DNA of 24,371 nt, from NCBI GenBank assembly GCA_036833635.1, contig DAITPJ010000026.1, forward strand, positions 1 through 24,371, read 5' to 3'. Of the stretch, positions 6,691-14,804 are shown in pieces. Position numbers and translations under genes: made by a program. Source of the stretch: Terrimesophilobacter sp036833635 (GTDB taxonomy: Bacteria; Actinomycetota; Actinomycetes; Actinomycetales; Microbacteriaceae). The notes under the pieces are model-generated. The model saw only the letters and a list, made by a program, of their open reading frames with translations, was not told the DNA's origin and did not search any database. How positions within the stretch are numbered: the first letter of the stretch is position 1; each line of letters starts with the position of its first letter.

Positions 6691-7601
6691 GCGTTCTCCA
6701 TCATGTCGACGGCGGCCTGGATGTCGTCGGGGGTCTTGACCGCGACGCTCGGAATGCCCTTGAGTGCGCGCTTGGCGAGGCCCACGAGCGCTCCGGCCGG
6801 CGCGACCTCGATGATTCCCGTCACGCCCGCGGCGGCGAAGGACTCCATGCAGCGATCCCAGCGAACGGGCGAGGATACCTGCCCGACGAGCAGGTCGAGG
6901 AACTCGCGCCCACTCGACACCCGATGCCCGTCGCGGTTCGTCCAGATCGGGAGTGCCGGCGTCTCGGCCGTGAGCCCGGATGCTGCCGACTCAAGCCGGT
7001 CGACGGCGGACGCCATGTAACGGGTGTGGAAGGCACCGGCGACCTGGAGCGGGATGACCCTGGCGCCCGCGGGCGGCGCCTCCTTGAGCTTGTCGAGTGC
7101 GTCGAGGGCGCCGGCGACGACGATCTGGCCCCCGCCGTTGAAGTTGGCCGGCTCGAGCCCGAAGTCGTCGAGCACGGAGAGCAGCTCAGTCTCATCGGCG
7201 CCGACGACGGCACTCATGCCGGTCGGGGTCATGGCAGCGGCGTCGGCCATCGCGCGCCCGCGCTCCGCGACGAGCGCCATGGCATCCGTCGAGCTCAGGA
7301 TTCCGGCAGCGGCCGCTGCCGTGAACTCGCCGACCGAATGGCCGGCAATGCCGCCGAGCAGGTTGCGACGACCATCCAGGAGCACGGAAAGGGTGAGGAG
7401 CCCCGCGGCGACGATGAGCGGCTGCGCGACGGCGGTGTCGCGGATGGTGTCGGCGTCGGAGGTCGTGCCGTGCGCTTCGAGATCGATCCCGGCGGCCTCG
7501 GAGTACCGGGCGAGCCGGTCGTCAAGACCAGGAACCTCGAGCCAGGGGGAGAGGAACCCGGGGGTTTGCGAGCCCTGTCCCGGGCAGACGACGACGATCA
7601 C
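6687..7601 (-). CDS. fabD: ACP S-malonyltransferase
   Basis: This enzyme moves malonyl from CoA to acyl carrier protein. From the GTG at 7601 the protein is 304 aa, the usual FabD size, and begins with the expected strand MIVVVCPGQGSQ. Ser89 lies in the nucleophile elbow GHSVGE and His192 in GAFHTRYM. A further in-frame TTG at 7655 would add 18 residues with no family match, so I reject it. A GGGAAG sequence lies about 12 nt upstream of the GTG, a weak ribosome site. The gene follows the regulator by 102 bp, which is the likely place for the FAS-II promoter, and overlaps fabH by 4 bp. Confidence 0.94.
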   Translation of the reverse strand: MIVVVCPGQGSQTPGFLSPWLEVPGLDDRLARYSEAAGIDLEAHGTTSDADTIRDTAVAQPLIVAAGLLTLSVLLDGRRNLLGGIAGHSVGEFTAAAAAGILSSTDAMALVAERGRAMADAAAMTPTGMSAVVGADETELLSVLDDFGLEPANFNGGGQIVVAGALDALDKLKEAPPAGARVIPLQVAGAFHTRYMASAVDRLESAASGLTAETPALPIWTNRDGHRVSSGREFLDLLVGQVSSPVRWDRCMESFAAAGVTGIIEVAPAGALVGLAKRALKGIPSVAVKTPDDIQAAVDMMENA

Positions 7602-7703
7602 TTCTCTAGTCTTCCCATCCTCGGCCGATTTGTGCTGTGACAACTCCACCAACAATAGCGGGAAGGGTTGTGGCCTCCCACAGCCTGCGACCCAACCAGG
7701 CGC
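7602..7703 (-). promoter_or_regulatory. fasR-fabD intergenic region with dyad (candidate FasR site and fab promoter)
   Basis: This is the only sizeable gap between the regulator and the fab genes. It holds an imperfect dyad GGTTGTGG (7666-7673) / CCACAGCC (7678-7685) with a 4-nt centre and one mismatch. Downstream, on the minus strand, a TATTGT sequence is a possible -10, with no good -35. In Streptomyces coelicolor the PucR-like FasR activates the fab operon from the region just upstream of fabD. I infer the same here. The dyad could instead be the terminator of the regulator gene. Confidence 0.4.
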
Positions 7704-8921
7704 TCAGCGGCGCCGCGTCGAGCCGTCGGGTTCGGCGATCGAACCGATGATGAGGGCCGACTGCAGGATGAGCGACTCGCGCGCTCCGGTTGCGTCGTAG
7801 CCGATGAGTTCGGAGACCCGCTTGAGCCGGTAGCGCACGGTGTTCGGGTGCACGAAGAGCTCACGCGCGGTCGCCTCGAGCGAGCGCCCGTTGTCGAGGT
7901 AGGCCCACAGCGTCGTGAGCAGGTCACTCGTGTGGCCGTGCAGCGGACGGTAGATGCGGTTGATGAGCGTGGCGCGGGCGAGCGGGTCTCCGGCGAGGGC
8001 ACGCTCGGGCAGCAGGTCGTCGGCGAGCGTCGGCCTCGGTGCGTTCCGCCACGAGCGGGCGACCGCGAACCCGGCGAGGGCCGCCTTGGCGCTGCGGTTG
8101 GCGTCGACGAGGGCTGCGACCTCGTGGCCGAGCACGAGATGCCCGTCCCCGAACCCGGGCTCGAGCGCCTTCGCGATGTCGAGGAAGGCCAGCGGCGGGT
8201 CGCCCTGTTCGCCTTCGCCCGTCGGGGCGGGCAGTGCTCGGCCGATCACGAGAACGAGCCGGGAGCCCTGCACGCCGATGAGCACGTCGGCGTCGAGATG
8301 GCGGGCCGTGCGCCGGAGCATGTCGACATCCAGTTGAAGCGGCGCGGTTCCGACGAGCACGGAAACCTCGCCGTGCCCGTGCCAACCGAGCGCCGCGATG
8401 CGGCTCGGGAGCTCGTCGTCGTACTCCCCGCTCAGGATGCTGTCGACGACGAGGGCTTCGAGCCTCGCGTCCCAGAGTCCTCTGGCCTCAGCAGCGCGCG
8501 CATAGACATCCGCAGCGCCGAAGGCGATCTCGCGCGAGTACAGCAGAATCGCCTCGCGCAGCGACTCGTCGCGGCCCTTGACGCGGTCCTCGACCACCTC
8601 GACCGTGACCTTGATGAGCTGGAGGGTCTGGGTGAGGCTCACCGACCGCAGGAGTTCACGCGGGGCGACCCCGAACACGTCGGCGGCGATCCACGGCGTC
8701 GAGGCTGGGTCGTCGTACCACTGGATGAACGAGGAGATACCGGCCTGCGCGACCATACCCACAGCAGAGCGACGCCCTGGCGGCATCTCCCGGTACCAGG
8801 GGAGCGTGTCCTCGAGCCGTTTGAGCGTCGCGGTCGCGAACTCGCCGGAGACGGTCTTCAGCCAGGCGAGAGTCTGCGCCTTCGTCTTGGGCGTCGGCGC
8901 GGCCGGCGTGGCAGGTGTCAT
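7704..8921 (-). CDS. fasR: PucR-family regulator, FasR-like activator of fatty acid synthesis
   Basis: This 405-aa protein ends with a PucR-type helix-turn-helix, where ARELFVHPNTVRYRLKRVSELIGYD (about residues 345-370) is the recognisable signature. The N-terminal and middle parts (for example FIQWYDDPASTPWIAADVFGV and the GGDEF-like CdaR middle region near ASLLVGTAPLQ) have no catalytic motif. The location immediately upstream of fabD, 13 bp after aceE, matches S. coelicolor FasR and M. tuberculosis Rv2242. The role is therefore inferred as transcription activator of fabD-fabH-acpP-fabF. The short gap to aceE suggests cotranscription with pyruvate dehydrogenase, which would tie acetyl-CoA supply to lipid synthesis. 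The gene symbol rests on context and family, not on a tested function. Confidence 0.85.
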   Translation of the reverse strand: MTPATPAAPTPKTKAQTLAWLKTVSGEFATATLKRLEDTLPWYREMPPGRRSAVGMVAQAGISSFIQWYDDPASTPWIAADVFGVAPRELLRSVSLTQTLQLIKVTVEVVEDRVKGRDESLREAILLYSREIAFGAADVYARAAEARGLWDARLEALVVDSILSGEYDDELPSRIAALGWHGHGEVSVLVGTAPLQLDVDMLRRTARHLDADVLIGVQGSRLVLVIGRALPAPTGEGEQGDPPLAFLDIAKALEPGFGDGHLVLGHEVAALVDANRSAKAALAGFAVARSWRNAPRPTLADDLLPERALAGDPLARATLINRIYRPLHGHTSDLLTTLWAYLDNGRSLEATARELFVHPNTVRYRLKRVSELIGYDATGARESLILQSALIIGSIAEPDGSTRRR

Positions 8922-8934
8922 CGGTGGGAGCCGC

Positions 8935-11661
8935 TCAGCTCTCGCCCCCGGCGGAGCCCGTCGTGCCCGCCGTCACGTCGTGCAGCCGGTAGCGGTCGAT
9001 CGCCTGCTGGGCGAGAGCGGGGTCGAGCCGCCCTTGGCGCGCGAGCGCCTCGAGCGTGCGCACGACGATCGACGGGCCGTCGATCTTGAAGTAGCGCCTG
9101 GCCGCGGCCCGCGTGTCGGAGAATCCGTAGTCGTCGGCGCCGAGCGTCGCGAAGTCGCCAGGGACGTAGCGCCGGATCTGGTCCGGAACCGCGTGCATGT
9201 AGTCGCTCACGGCGACGAAAGGTCCCTCGGCCCCTGTGAGCTTCTGCGTCAGGTACGGCATCCGGCCGCCCTCGCTCGGGTGCAGGAAGTTCCACTCGTC
9301 GGCCTCGAGCCCCTCGCGACGCAACTCCGTCCACGAGGTGACCGACCAGACATCCGCTGCGACGCCCCAGTCACGGGCGAGCAGGTCCTGGGCTTCGAGG
9401 ATCCACGGCACAGCGACGCCCGAGGCGAGAAGCTGCGCGCGGGGCCCGCCGGCATCCGAACGCTTGAGAAGGTAGATGCCTTTGAGCAGGCCCTCAAGGT
9501 CGAGGTTCGCCGGCTCGGCCGGCTGCACGAGCGGCTCGTTGTAGATCGTGATGTAGTACATGACGTCGGGGTGCGGATGCTGCCCGCCATACATGCGATC
9601 GAGGCCGGCCTTGACGATGTGGCCGAGTTCGTAGCCGTATGCCGGGTCATAGGAGACGACGGAGGGGTTCGTCGACGCGAGCAGATGCGAGTGCCCGTCG
9701 GCGTGCTGGAGACCTTCACCCGTGAGAGTCGTGCGCCCCGCGGTCGCGCCCATGATGAAGCCGCGCGCCATCTGGTCGCCCGCGGCCCACATCCCGTCGC
9801 CCGTGCGCTGGAAGCCGAACATCGAATAGAAGACGTACACCGGGATGAGCGGCTCGCCGTGCGTCGAGTATGAGCTGCCGACGGCGGTGAACGCGGAGAA
9901 TGCGCCTGCCTCGTTGATGCCCACGTGCAGGATCTGGCCCTGCTCGCTCTCCTTGTAGGCGAGCAGCAGGTCGCGATCGACGGAGGTGTAGTGCATCCCG
10001 TTCGGGTTGTAGATCTTCGCCGTCGGGAAGTAGGCGTCCATGCCGAAGGTGCGGGCCTCATCCGGGATGATCGGCACGATGCGATGGCCGAAGTCCTTCG
10101 ACTTGAGCAGGTCCTTGAGCAGGCGTGCGAACGCCATGGTCGTCGCGATCTCCTGCTTGCCGGAGCCGCGTCGTGCGACCTCGTAGGCGCTGTCGTCGGG
10201 GAGGGTCAGCTGCGTGTAGCGGCTGCGGCGCTCCGGTACGAAGCCCCCGAGCGCGCGTCGGCGCTCGAGCAGGTACTGGATGGCCGGGTCGTTCTCGCCC
10301 GGGTGGTAGAACGGCGGAAGGTACGGGTTCTCCTCGAGCACGGCATCCGTGATGGGGATCTGCATCGCGTCGCGGAAGTCCTTGAGGTTGTCGAGGGTGA
10401 GCTTCTTCATCTGGTGGGTCGCGTTACGGCCCTCGAACGATGGGCCGAGCCCGTAGCCCTTGATGGTCTTGGCGAGGATGACGGTCGGCTGGCCTGTGTG
10501 GTCCTTCGCCGCCTTGAAGGCCGCGTAGACCTTGCGGTAGTCGTGGCCGCCGCGCTTGAGCTTCCAGAGCTGGTCGTCGGTGTAGTCCTTGACCATCTCG
10601 GCGACCCGAGGGTCGCGGCCGAAGAAATGCTCGCGCACGTAGGCGCCGCTCTCGGCCTTGTAGGTCTGGTAGTCGCCATCCGGCGTCTGGTTCATGAGGT
10701 TGACGAGAGCGCCCTCGGTGTCCTTGGCGAGGAGGTCGTCCCACTCGCGGCCCCAGATGACCTTGATGACATTCCAGCCGGCCCCGCGGAAGAAGCTCTC
10801 GAGCTCCTGGATGATCTTGCCGTTGCCGCGCACAGGGCCGTCGAGGCGCTGCAGGTTGCAGTTGATGACGAAGGTCAGGTTGTCGAGGTTGTGGTTGGCG
10901 GCCCACTGGAGCGCGCCACGGCTCTCGACCTCGTCCATCTCGCCGTCGCCGAGGAAGGCCCAGACGTGGCTGTCCGAGAGGTCCTTGATGCCGCGGTTGG
11001 TGATGTAGCGGTTCGTCTCGGCCTGCCAGATCGCGTTGAGCGGTCCGAGCCCCATCGACACGGTCGGGAACTCCCAGAAGTCGGGCATGAGGTGCGGATG
11101 AGGGTAGGAGGAGAGGCCGCCGGTCGGGTGCGACTTCTCCTGCCGGAACCCGTCGAGCTGGTCCTCGCTGATGCGCCCCTCGAGAAATGCGCGCGCATAC
11201 ATGCCGGGGGAGGCATGACCCTGGTAGAAGATCTGGTCGGCGCCGCCCGGGTTGTCGTGGCCGTGGAAGAAGTGATTGTGGCCGACCTCATAGAGCGCGG
11301 CGGAGGAGGCATAGGTCGAGATGTGGCCCCCGACGGCGATGCCGGGACGCTGCGCGCGGTGCACCGTGACGGCGGCGTTCCAGCGCAACCAGGCGCGGTA
11401 CTTGCGCTCGATCTCCTCGTCGCCGGGGAACTCGGGCTCGTTCTCGGGCGCGATCGTGTTGATGTAGTCGGTCGTCGGGACCATCGGCACGCCGAGCTGC
11501 AGCTCCTTGGAGCGCTTGAGCAGGCTCAGCATGATGTCCCTGGCGCGCTCGCGGCCGTGCGCGGCAACGATCGCGTCGAGCGACTCCTGCCATTCGGCGG
11601 TCTCTTCAGGGTCGGAGTCGATGTGGTTCATCGAGTATGGATCCTGGTCGTTGACTGTCAC
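8935..11661 (-). CDS. aceE: Pyruvate dehydrogenase E1 component, homodimeric type
   Basis: This 908-aa enzyme is the thiamine-diphosphate dehydrogenase of the pyruvate dehydrogenase complex, decarboxylating pyruvate and acetylating the E2 lipoyl group. The ThDP motif runs from GDG (238-240) to NCN (267-269), inside FLGDGEMDEVESRGALQ...FVINCNLQRLDGPVRGNGK. The N-terminal DPEETAEWQESLDA and the block ISTYASSAALYEVGHNHFF are specific to AceE. Length matches the family (about 890-930). The GTG at 11661 gives MTVNDQDPYSMNHIDSDPEET, and GAGG lies at ribosome-binding distance. A reading from 11745 would add 28 unrelated residues. E2 and E3 genes are not adjacent, as is usual in actinobacteria. The PucR regulator follows 13 bp after the stop. 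Confidence 0.96.
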   Translation of the reverse strand: MTVNDQDPYSMNHIDSDPEETAEWQESLDAIVAAHGRERARDIMLSLLKRSKELQLGVPMVPTTDYINTIAPENEPEFPGDEEIERKYRAWLRWNAAVTVHRAQRPGIAVGGHISTYASSAALYEVGHNHFFHGHDNPGGADQIFYQGHASPGMYARAFLEGRISEDQLDGFRQEKSHPTGGLSSYPHPHLMPDFWEFPTVSMGLGPLNAIWQAETNRYITNRGIKDLSDSHVWAFLGDGEMDEVESRGALQWAANHNLDNLTFVINCNLQRLDGPVRGNGKIIQELESFFRGAGWNVIKVIWGREWDDLLAKDTEGALVNLMNQTPDGDYQTYKAESGAYVREHFFGRDPRVAEMVKDYTDDQLWKLKRGGHDYRKVYAAFKAAKDHTGQPTVILAKTIKGYGLGPSFEGRNATHQMKKLTLDNLKDFRDAMQIPITDAVLEENPYLPPFYHPGENDPAIQYLLERRRALGGFVPERRSRYTQLTLPDDSAYEVARRGSGKQEIATTMAFARLLKDLLKSKDFGHRIVPIIPDEARTFGMDAYFPTAKIYNPNGMHYTSVDRDLLLAYKESEQGQILHVGINEAGAFSAFTAVGSSYSTHGEPLIPVYVFYSMFGFQRTGDGMWAAGDQMARGFIMGATAGRTTLTGEGLQHADGHSHLLASTNPSVVSYDPAYGYELGHIVKAGLDRMYGGQHPHPDVMYYITIYNEPLVQPAEPANLDLEGLLKGIYLLKRSDAGGPRAQLLASGVAVPWILEAQDLLARDWGVAADVWSVTSWTELRREGLEADEWNFLHPSEGGRMPYLTQKLTGAEGPFVAVSDYMHAVPDQIRRYVPGDFATLGADDYGFSDTRAAARRYFKIDGPSIVVRTLEALARQGRLDPALAQQAIDRYRLHDVTAGTTGSAGGES

Positions 11662-11771
11662 GGTAGACCTCGCATGGTTCGTGTTCGACGCGGTGATCAG
11701 GTCGATCTCTGTGGCCAGCGCGCCGCCTGACCGGGTTGCGGCCAAGGGGACAGGGATGCTGGAGCACGCCG

Positions 11772-11777
11772 ATTCTA
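11772..11777 (-). promoter_or_regulatory. Possible -10 for aceE
   Basis: On the minus strand TAGAAT is read from 11777 to 11772, about 110 bp before the aceE GTG. No TTGACA-like box sits at 17 bp, so the assignment is weak. No ligand-binding leader RNA is recognisable in the stretch between this box and the start codon. Confidence 0.3.
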
Positions 11778-11834
11778 GCGACTCAAGCTTGTCAGAGTTT
11801 CTGCGGGGCCGAGTGCTCGCCGGGGGCGGGCCGG

Positions 11835-11840
11835 TACCAT
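11835..11840 (+). promoter_or_regulatory. Possible -10 for tRNA-Val
   Basis: TACCAT lies about 29 bp before the mature 5' end of the tRNA in a short AT-richer island (GGTACCATAGGG). The -35 region is GC-rich and not recognisable. Confidence 0.3.
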
Positions 11841-11868
11841 AGGGAGTCGTCCCGCATCCGCGGGCCGC

Positions 11869-11941
11869 GGGCCTTTAGCTCAGCTGGTAGAGCGCCACGT
11901 TTACACCGTGGATGTCGTCGGTTCGATCCCGGCAGGGCCCA
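11869..11941 (+). tRNA. tRNA-Val (anticodon TAC)
   Basis: The 73-nt cloverleaf folds fully. The acceptor stem GGGCCTT pairs with AGGGCCC (one G-U). The D arm is GCTC/GAGC, the anticodon stem CCACG/CGTGG encloses the loop TTTACAC with anticodon TAC, and the T arm is GTCGG TTCGATC CCGGC. The discriminator is A, and CCA is not encoded and must be added post-transcriptionally, which is common in actinobacteria. It reads GUA and, by wobble, other valine codons. It stands alone between aceE (divergent) and the permease gene. Confidence 0.96.
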
Positions 11942-11952
11942 CTGTTCGGGGA

Positions 11953-11966
11953 GGCGGCACGCCGCC
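11953..11966 (+). terminator. Short GC hairpin after tRNA-Val
   Basis: GGCGGC-AC-GCCGCC follows the tRNA by 11 nt. It has no T-run. It may end the tRNA transcript or simply be a chance stem in GC-rich DNA. Confidence 0.35.
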
Positions 11967-11989
11967 ACGTCGGATTCCGACATTCCACG

Positions 11990-11995
11990 TATCAT
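11990..11995 (+). promoter_or_regulatory. -10 box 7 nt before the permease start (leaderless candidate)
   Basis: TATCAT at 11990-11995 is followed by 7 nt and then the ATG at 12003, so transcription could begin at the start codon. There is no purine-rich ribosome site before this ATG, which agrees with a leaderless message. The -35 region is not recognisable. Confidence 0.4.
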
Positions 11996-12002
11996 GTGGC
12001 CC

Positions 12003-14776
12003 ATGGTTGACCACGACGACCGCGGCGATGGCGACCCGGATCCGGATGCGCCGATGTCGGGGACTCCCGACCCTGAGGGGGCCGAACCGGCCGGGCCACG
12101 TCGATCCACCTTCACCCCGCCGCCGGCGCAGGGAGTCGACGGCCAGGCCATGAGCGATGACGACCTCGCCGATGCGCTCTTCCAGGACTTCGAGAAGGCG
12201 ACGCACTCCGGCACGATCCACGTCATCCCCGAGGTACCGCCATGGGGCACCCCCGACCGCGACGACCCTTTCGAAGGCGCGCTTGCCGAAGCACTTGAGG
12301 ACGCTGACGTGCGAGAGTCTCCGCTGATCGCGGTCGACGAACCCGATGATGTCGCGGACCCCGTCGACGAGGGAATCGTGCCCGGTGGCGTGGTGGNNNN
12401 NNNNNNNNNNNNNNNNNNNNNNNNNNNNNNNNNNNNNNNNNNNNNNNNNNNNNNNNNNNNNNNNNNNNNNNNNNNNNNNNNNNNNNNNNNNNNNNNCCCG
12501 ATGATGTCGCGGACCCCGTCGACGAGGGAATCGTGCCCGGTGGCGTGGTGGAGCCCGGCACCGTCGAGGCGCCGCCACAGCGCCCGATCCGCCGATCACT
12601 CCTGGCGGCCGAGGTTGCCTCCGTCATCGACGGCGAGGCGCCGAGCACTCTCGACGCTCTCGAGCGGCTCGAGGAGCAGTTGCGCCTCCGTGAGGAGGAT
12701 GCCCGAGAGTTCGCGGAGTGGCAGGAGTCCATGCTCGCGTCGGGCTCGCCCGCCGCCGCCGCCGAAGTCGCGAGCGCCCGCTCGGAGTTCCAGGACATCC
12801 TCGAACCGCCCCCGGTCAGCGATTCGCCGCCCGAGCCGCCGTCGCACCCCACTCATACGTTCCGCAGCGACGAGGTTCTCGACAGCGACCTCCTGAAGGC
12901 GCCGGCCCCGATGACCGCGCCGGTCTCCGATATTCCTCCACCCCCCGGCCATGAGCTCATGCCGCCCGCGCCCCAACCGCGTGCGCCGGCGGCATCCGCG
13001 ACGCCACCCATCCCGGAACTCGTCGAACCGGCCGCACCTCCCACCGGGCCACCCGTGGTCTTCACCTTCGACACCCTCGTGCATGGCGTACCGGCGGACG
13101 CGACGGCGGATGCGACGTACCAGGACGAGAGTGATTTCCGCGATGAGGATGTCGGCGACACCGACCAGGCGCTCTCCGACCTCCTCGGGCCGTTCCCGGT
13201 GACATCCGAGGGCGTTGCGATCATTCCGGATGCCCCGGTCGCCCCGATCGAGCCCCTCGCCACCCCCCGTATCCCCACGAGCGAGCACGTCATCCTCGAG
13301 GAGGAGCCGACGTCGCCGTCCGCGTTCCGCGTCGAGGAGAGTGCGGTGGGCCCGACGCCGACCGACCAGCGCGTCGGCCGGGCCGCGCGGGTCTTCTGGC
13401 TGTGGTTCGCCGCGAACTCGTCGGTCGTGAGCGTCGCCTTCGGCGCCGCCATATTCTCTCTCGGCATGAGCCTGCGTCAGGCTATCGTCGCGACGCTCGC
13501 CGGCATCGCGCTGTCGTTCCTGCCCCTCGGGCTCGGAACGCTCGCGGGCAAGTGGAGCGGGCAGCCCACCATGATCGTTTCCCGCGCAAGTTTCGGACAT
13601 TTCGGCAACATCCTGCCCGCCGTGCTCGCCCTCGTCGTTCGACTGTTCTGGGGTGCCGTGCTCCTGTGGTTCCTGGCCGCCGGAACCGCCCGCATCCTCT
13701 TTGGCGCCGACCTGGGTGGAGGACTCACCGAACCGCAACTTACGATCGTCGGTCTCGCCGTCGGCTTCCTCCTCGCCCTCGTGATCGCCTTCTTCGGCTA
13801 CGGCCTGATCGCCCGGTTCCAGCTCGTCGTGACGGTCATCTCGGCGGTTCTCATCGCCGGCCTCCTCGCGATCACCTGGCCGGCCGTGGACATCGCCAAC
13901 GCTCTCACCATCGGTGACGGCCCGTGGATCCTCGTGGTCACCGGCGCGGTGCTCGTCTTCAGCTTCGTCGGCCTTGTCTGGGCGGTCAGCAGCGCGGATC
14001 TCGCACGCTACCAGCGGCCCGGCGGCTCTGGCGCCGCCTCGATGCTGTCGTCGACATTCGGGGCGACGATCCCGGCCTTCGTGCTCATCGCATATGGCGC
14101 GGTGCTCGCGGCCTCGAATCCGGATGTCGCCGCAGGGCTCCTCGAAAGCCCTCTCGACGCGATCGCGCTGCTCATCCCGACCTGGTACCCCGTCCCGCTC
14201 ATCGCCGCGCTCGCGCTGAGCCTGCTCTCCGGCGTCGTGATCTCCATCTACTCGGGCGGTTTCGCGCTGCAGGCGACGGGCGTGACCATGCGGCGGTCGG
14301 CATCCGTCGTCATCGTGGGCGTCGCTCTCGCTGCTGTGGCGATCCTTCTCGCCGTCTCAGTCGGCGACTTCAGCCTCATCCTGCGGGACGTCGCGACGAG
14401 CCTCGCCGTTCCCGTCGCGGCGTGGGCAGGCATCTTCGCCGCCGAGATGATGATCAGGAACCGAAGGTTCGACGCGACGTCGCTCCTGAACCGAGGGGGC
14501 GTATATCCGGACTTCGCCTGGACCAACCTCAGCGCGCTCGTGCTCGCCTCGGCGATCGGCTTCGGCCTCACCACGGCGAGCGTCGGCTGGCTCAGCTGGC
14601 AGGGCTACCTGTTCCCCCTGCTCGATGTGCCCGGAGCGAGCGACCTCGCCGGGAGTGACCTCGGCGTGCTCGTCGCGCTCATCCTGGGCCTCCTCGTGCC
14701 GATCATCGGCGGGATTCCGGCCATCCGACGCCAGGAGGAACCGTCGGCGCTGCGCACTCGCAGCACCCAGGACTGA
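12003..14776 (+). CDS. NCS1-family (cytosine/purine/allantoin-type) permease with a long acidic N-terminal extension; split by a spurious gap
   Basis: The two parts read as one gene. If the 100 Ns and one copy of the 55-bp duplicate are removed (155 bp, 2 mod 3), the upstream and downstream frames join exactly and give a protein of 872 aa. Residues 1 to about 410 are acidic and proline/alanine-rich, probably disordered and cytosolic, with one short charged helix (RLEEQLRLREEDAREFAEWQESM). From about 412 onward there are about 12 membrane segments, starting VFWLWFAANSSVVSVAFGAAIF. The region SRASFGHFGNILPA matches the NCS1 signature near TM3, and the stretch before TM1 (FRVEESAVGPTPTDQR) matches the usual NCS1 N-terminus. 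Substrate cannot be told from sequence; nucleobases or related compounds are likely. An ATG at 11994 (MWPM) is an alternative start. As written, the window sequence shifts frame at the gap, so automatic callers will report two fragments. Confidence 0.85.
12342..12551. repeat. Identical 55-bp sequence on both sides of the N gap
   Basis: Positions 12342-12396 and 12497-12551 are identical over 55 bp, ending exactly at the first N and starting exactly after the last N. The sequence encodes PDDVADPVDEGIVPGGVV. The exact placement at both gap edges points to overlapping contig ends joined with Ns, not to a biological repeat. A collapsed tandem repeat is the alternative. Confidence 0.9.
12397..12496. 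other. Assembly gap (100 N) inside the permease gene
   Basis: A 100-N placeholder bounded by identical sequence. Deleting it together with one 55-bp copy restores a single reading frame, so probably no real sequence is missing. Confidence 0.95.
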
Positions 14777-14792
14777 GCCCTCCGCCGCGAAC

Positions 14793-14798
14793 TACACT
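14793..14798 (+). promoter_or_regulatory. -10 box 6 nt before the Nif3-like gene (leaderless candidate)
   Basis: TACACT at 14793-14798 is followed by GGGTGG and the ATG at 14805, so the predicted start of transcription falls on the start codon. It would drive the three-gene set 14805-16848. The -35 is not recognisable. Confidence 0.5.
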
Positions 14799-14804
14799 GG
14801 GTGG

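Noticed and set aside
5770..9089. Plus-strand open frames of 416, 318 and 473 codons opposite fabH, fabD and the PucR regulator
   Set aside because: They are shadows of motif-complete genes on the minus strand.
9925..11730. Long open frame of 601 codons on the plus strand opposite aceE
   Set aside because: It lies in full antisense to a clear AceE with all motifs, has valine/leucine/glutamate-rich shadow composition, and has no recognisable domain. Such frames are common in high-GC DNA.
12342..12551. A genuine tandem repeat in the permease gene
   Set aside because: Exact identity ending at both gap edges and frame restoration on collapse fit a contig overlap better. I cannot fully exclude a repeat.
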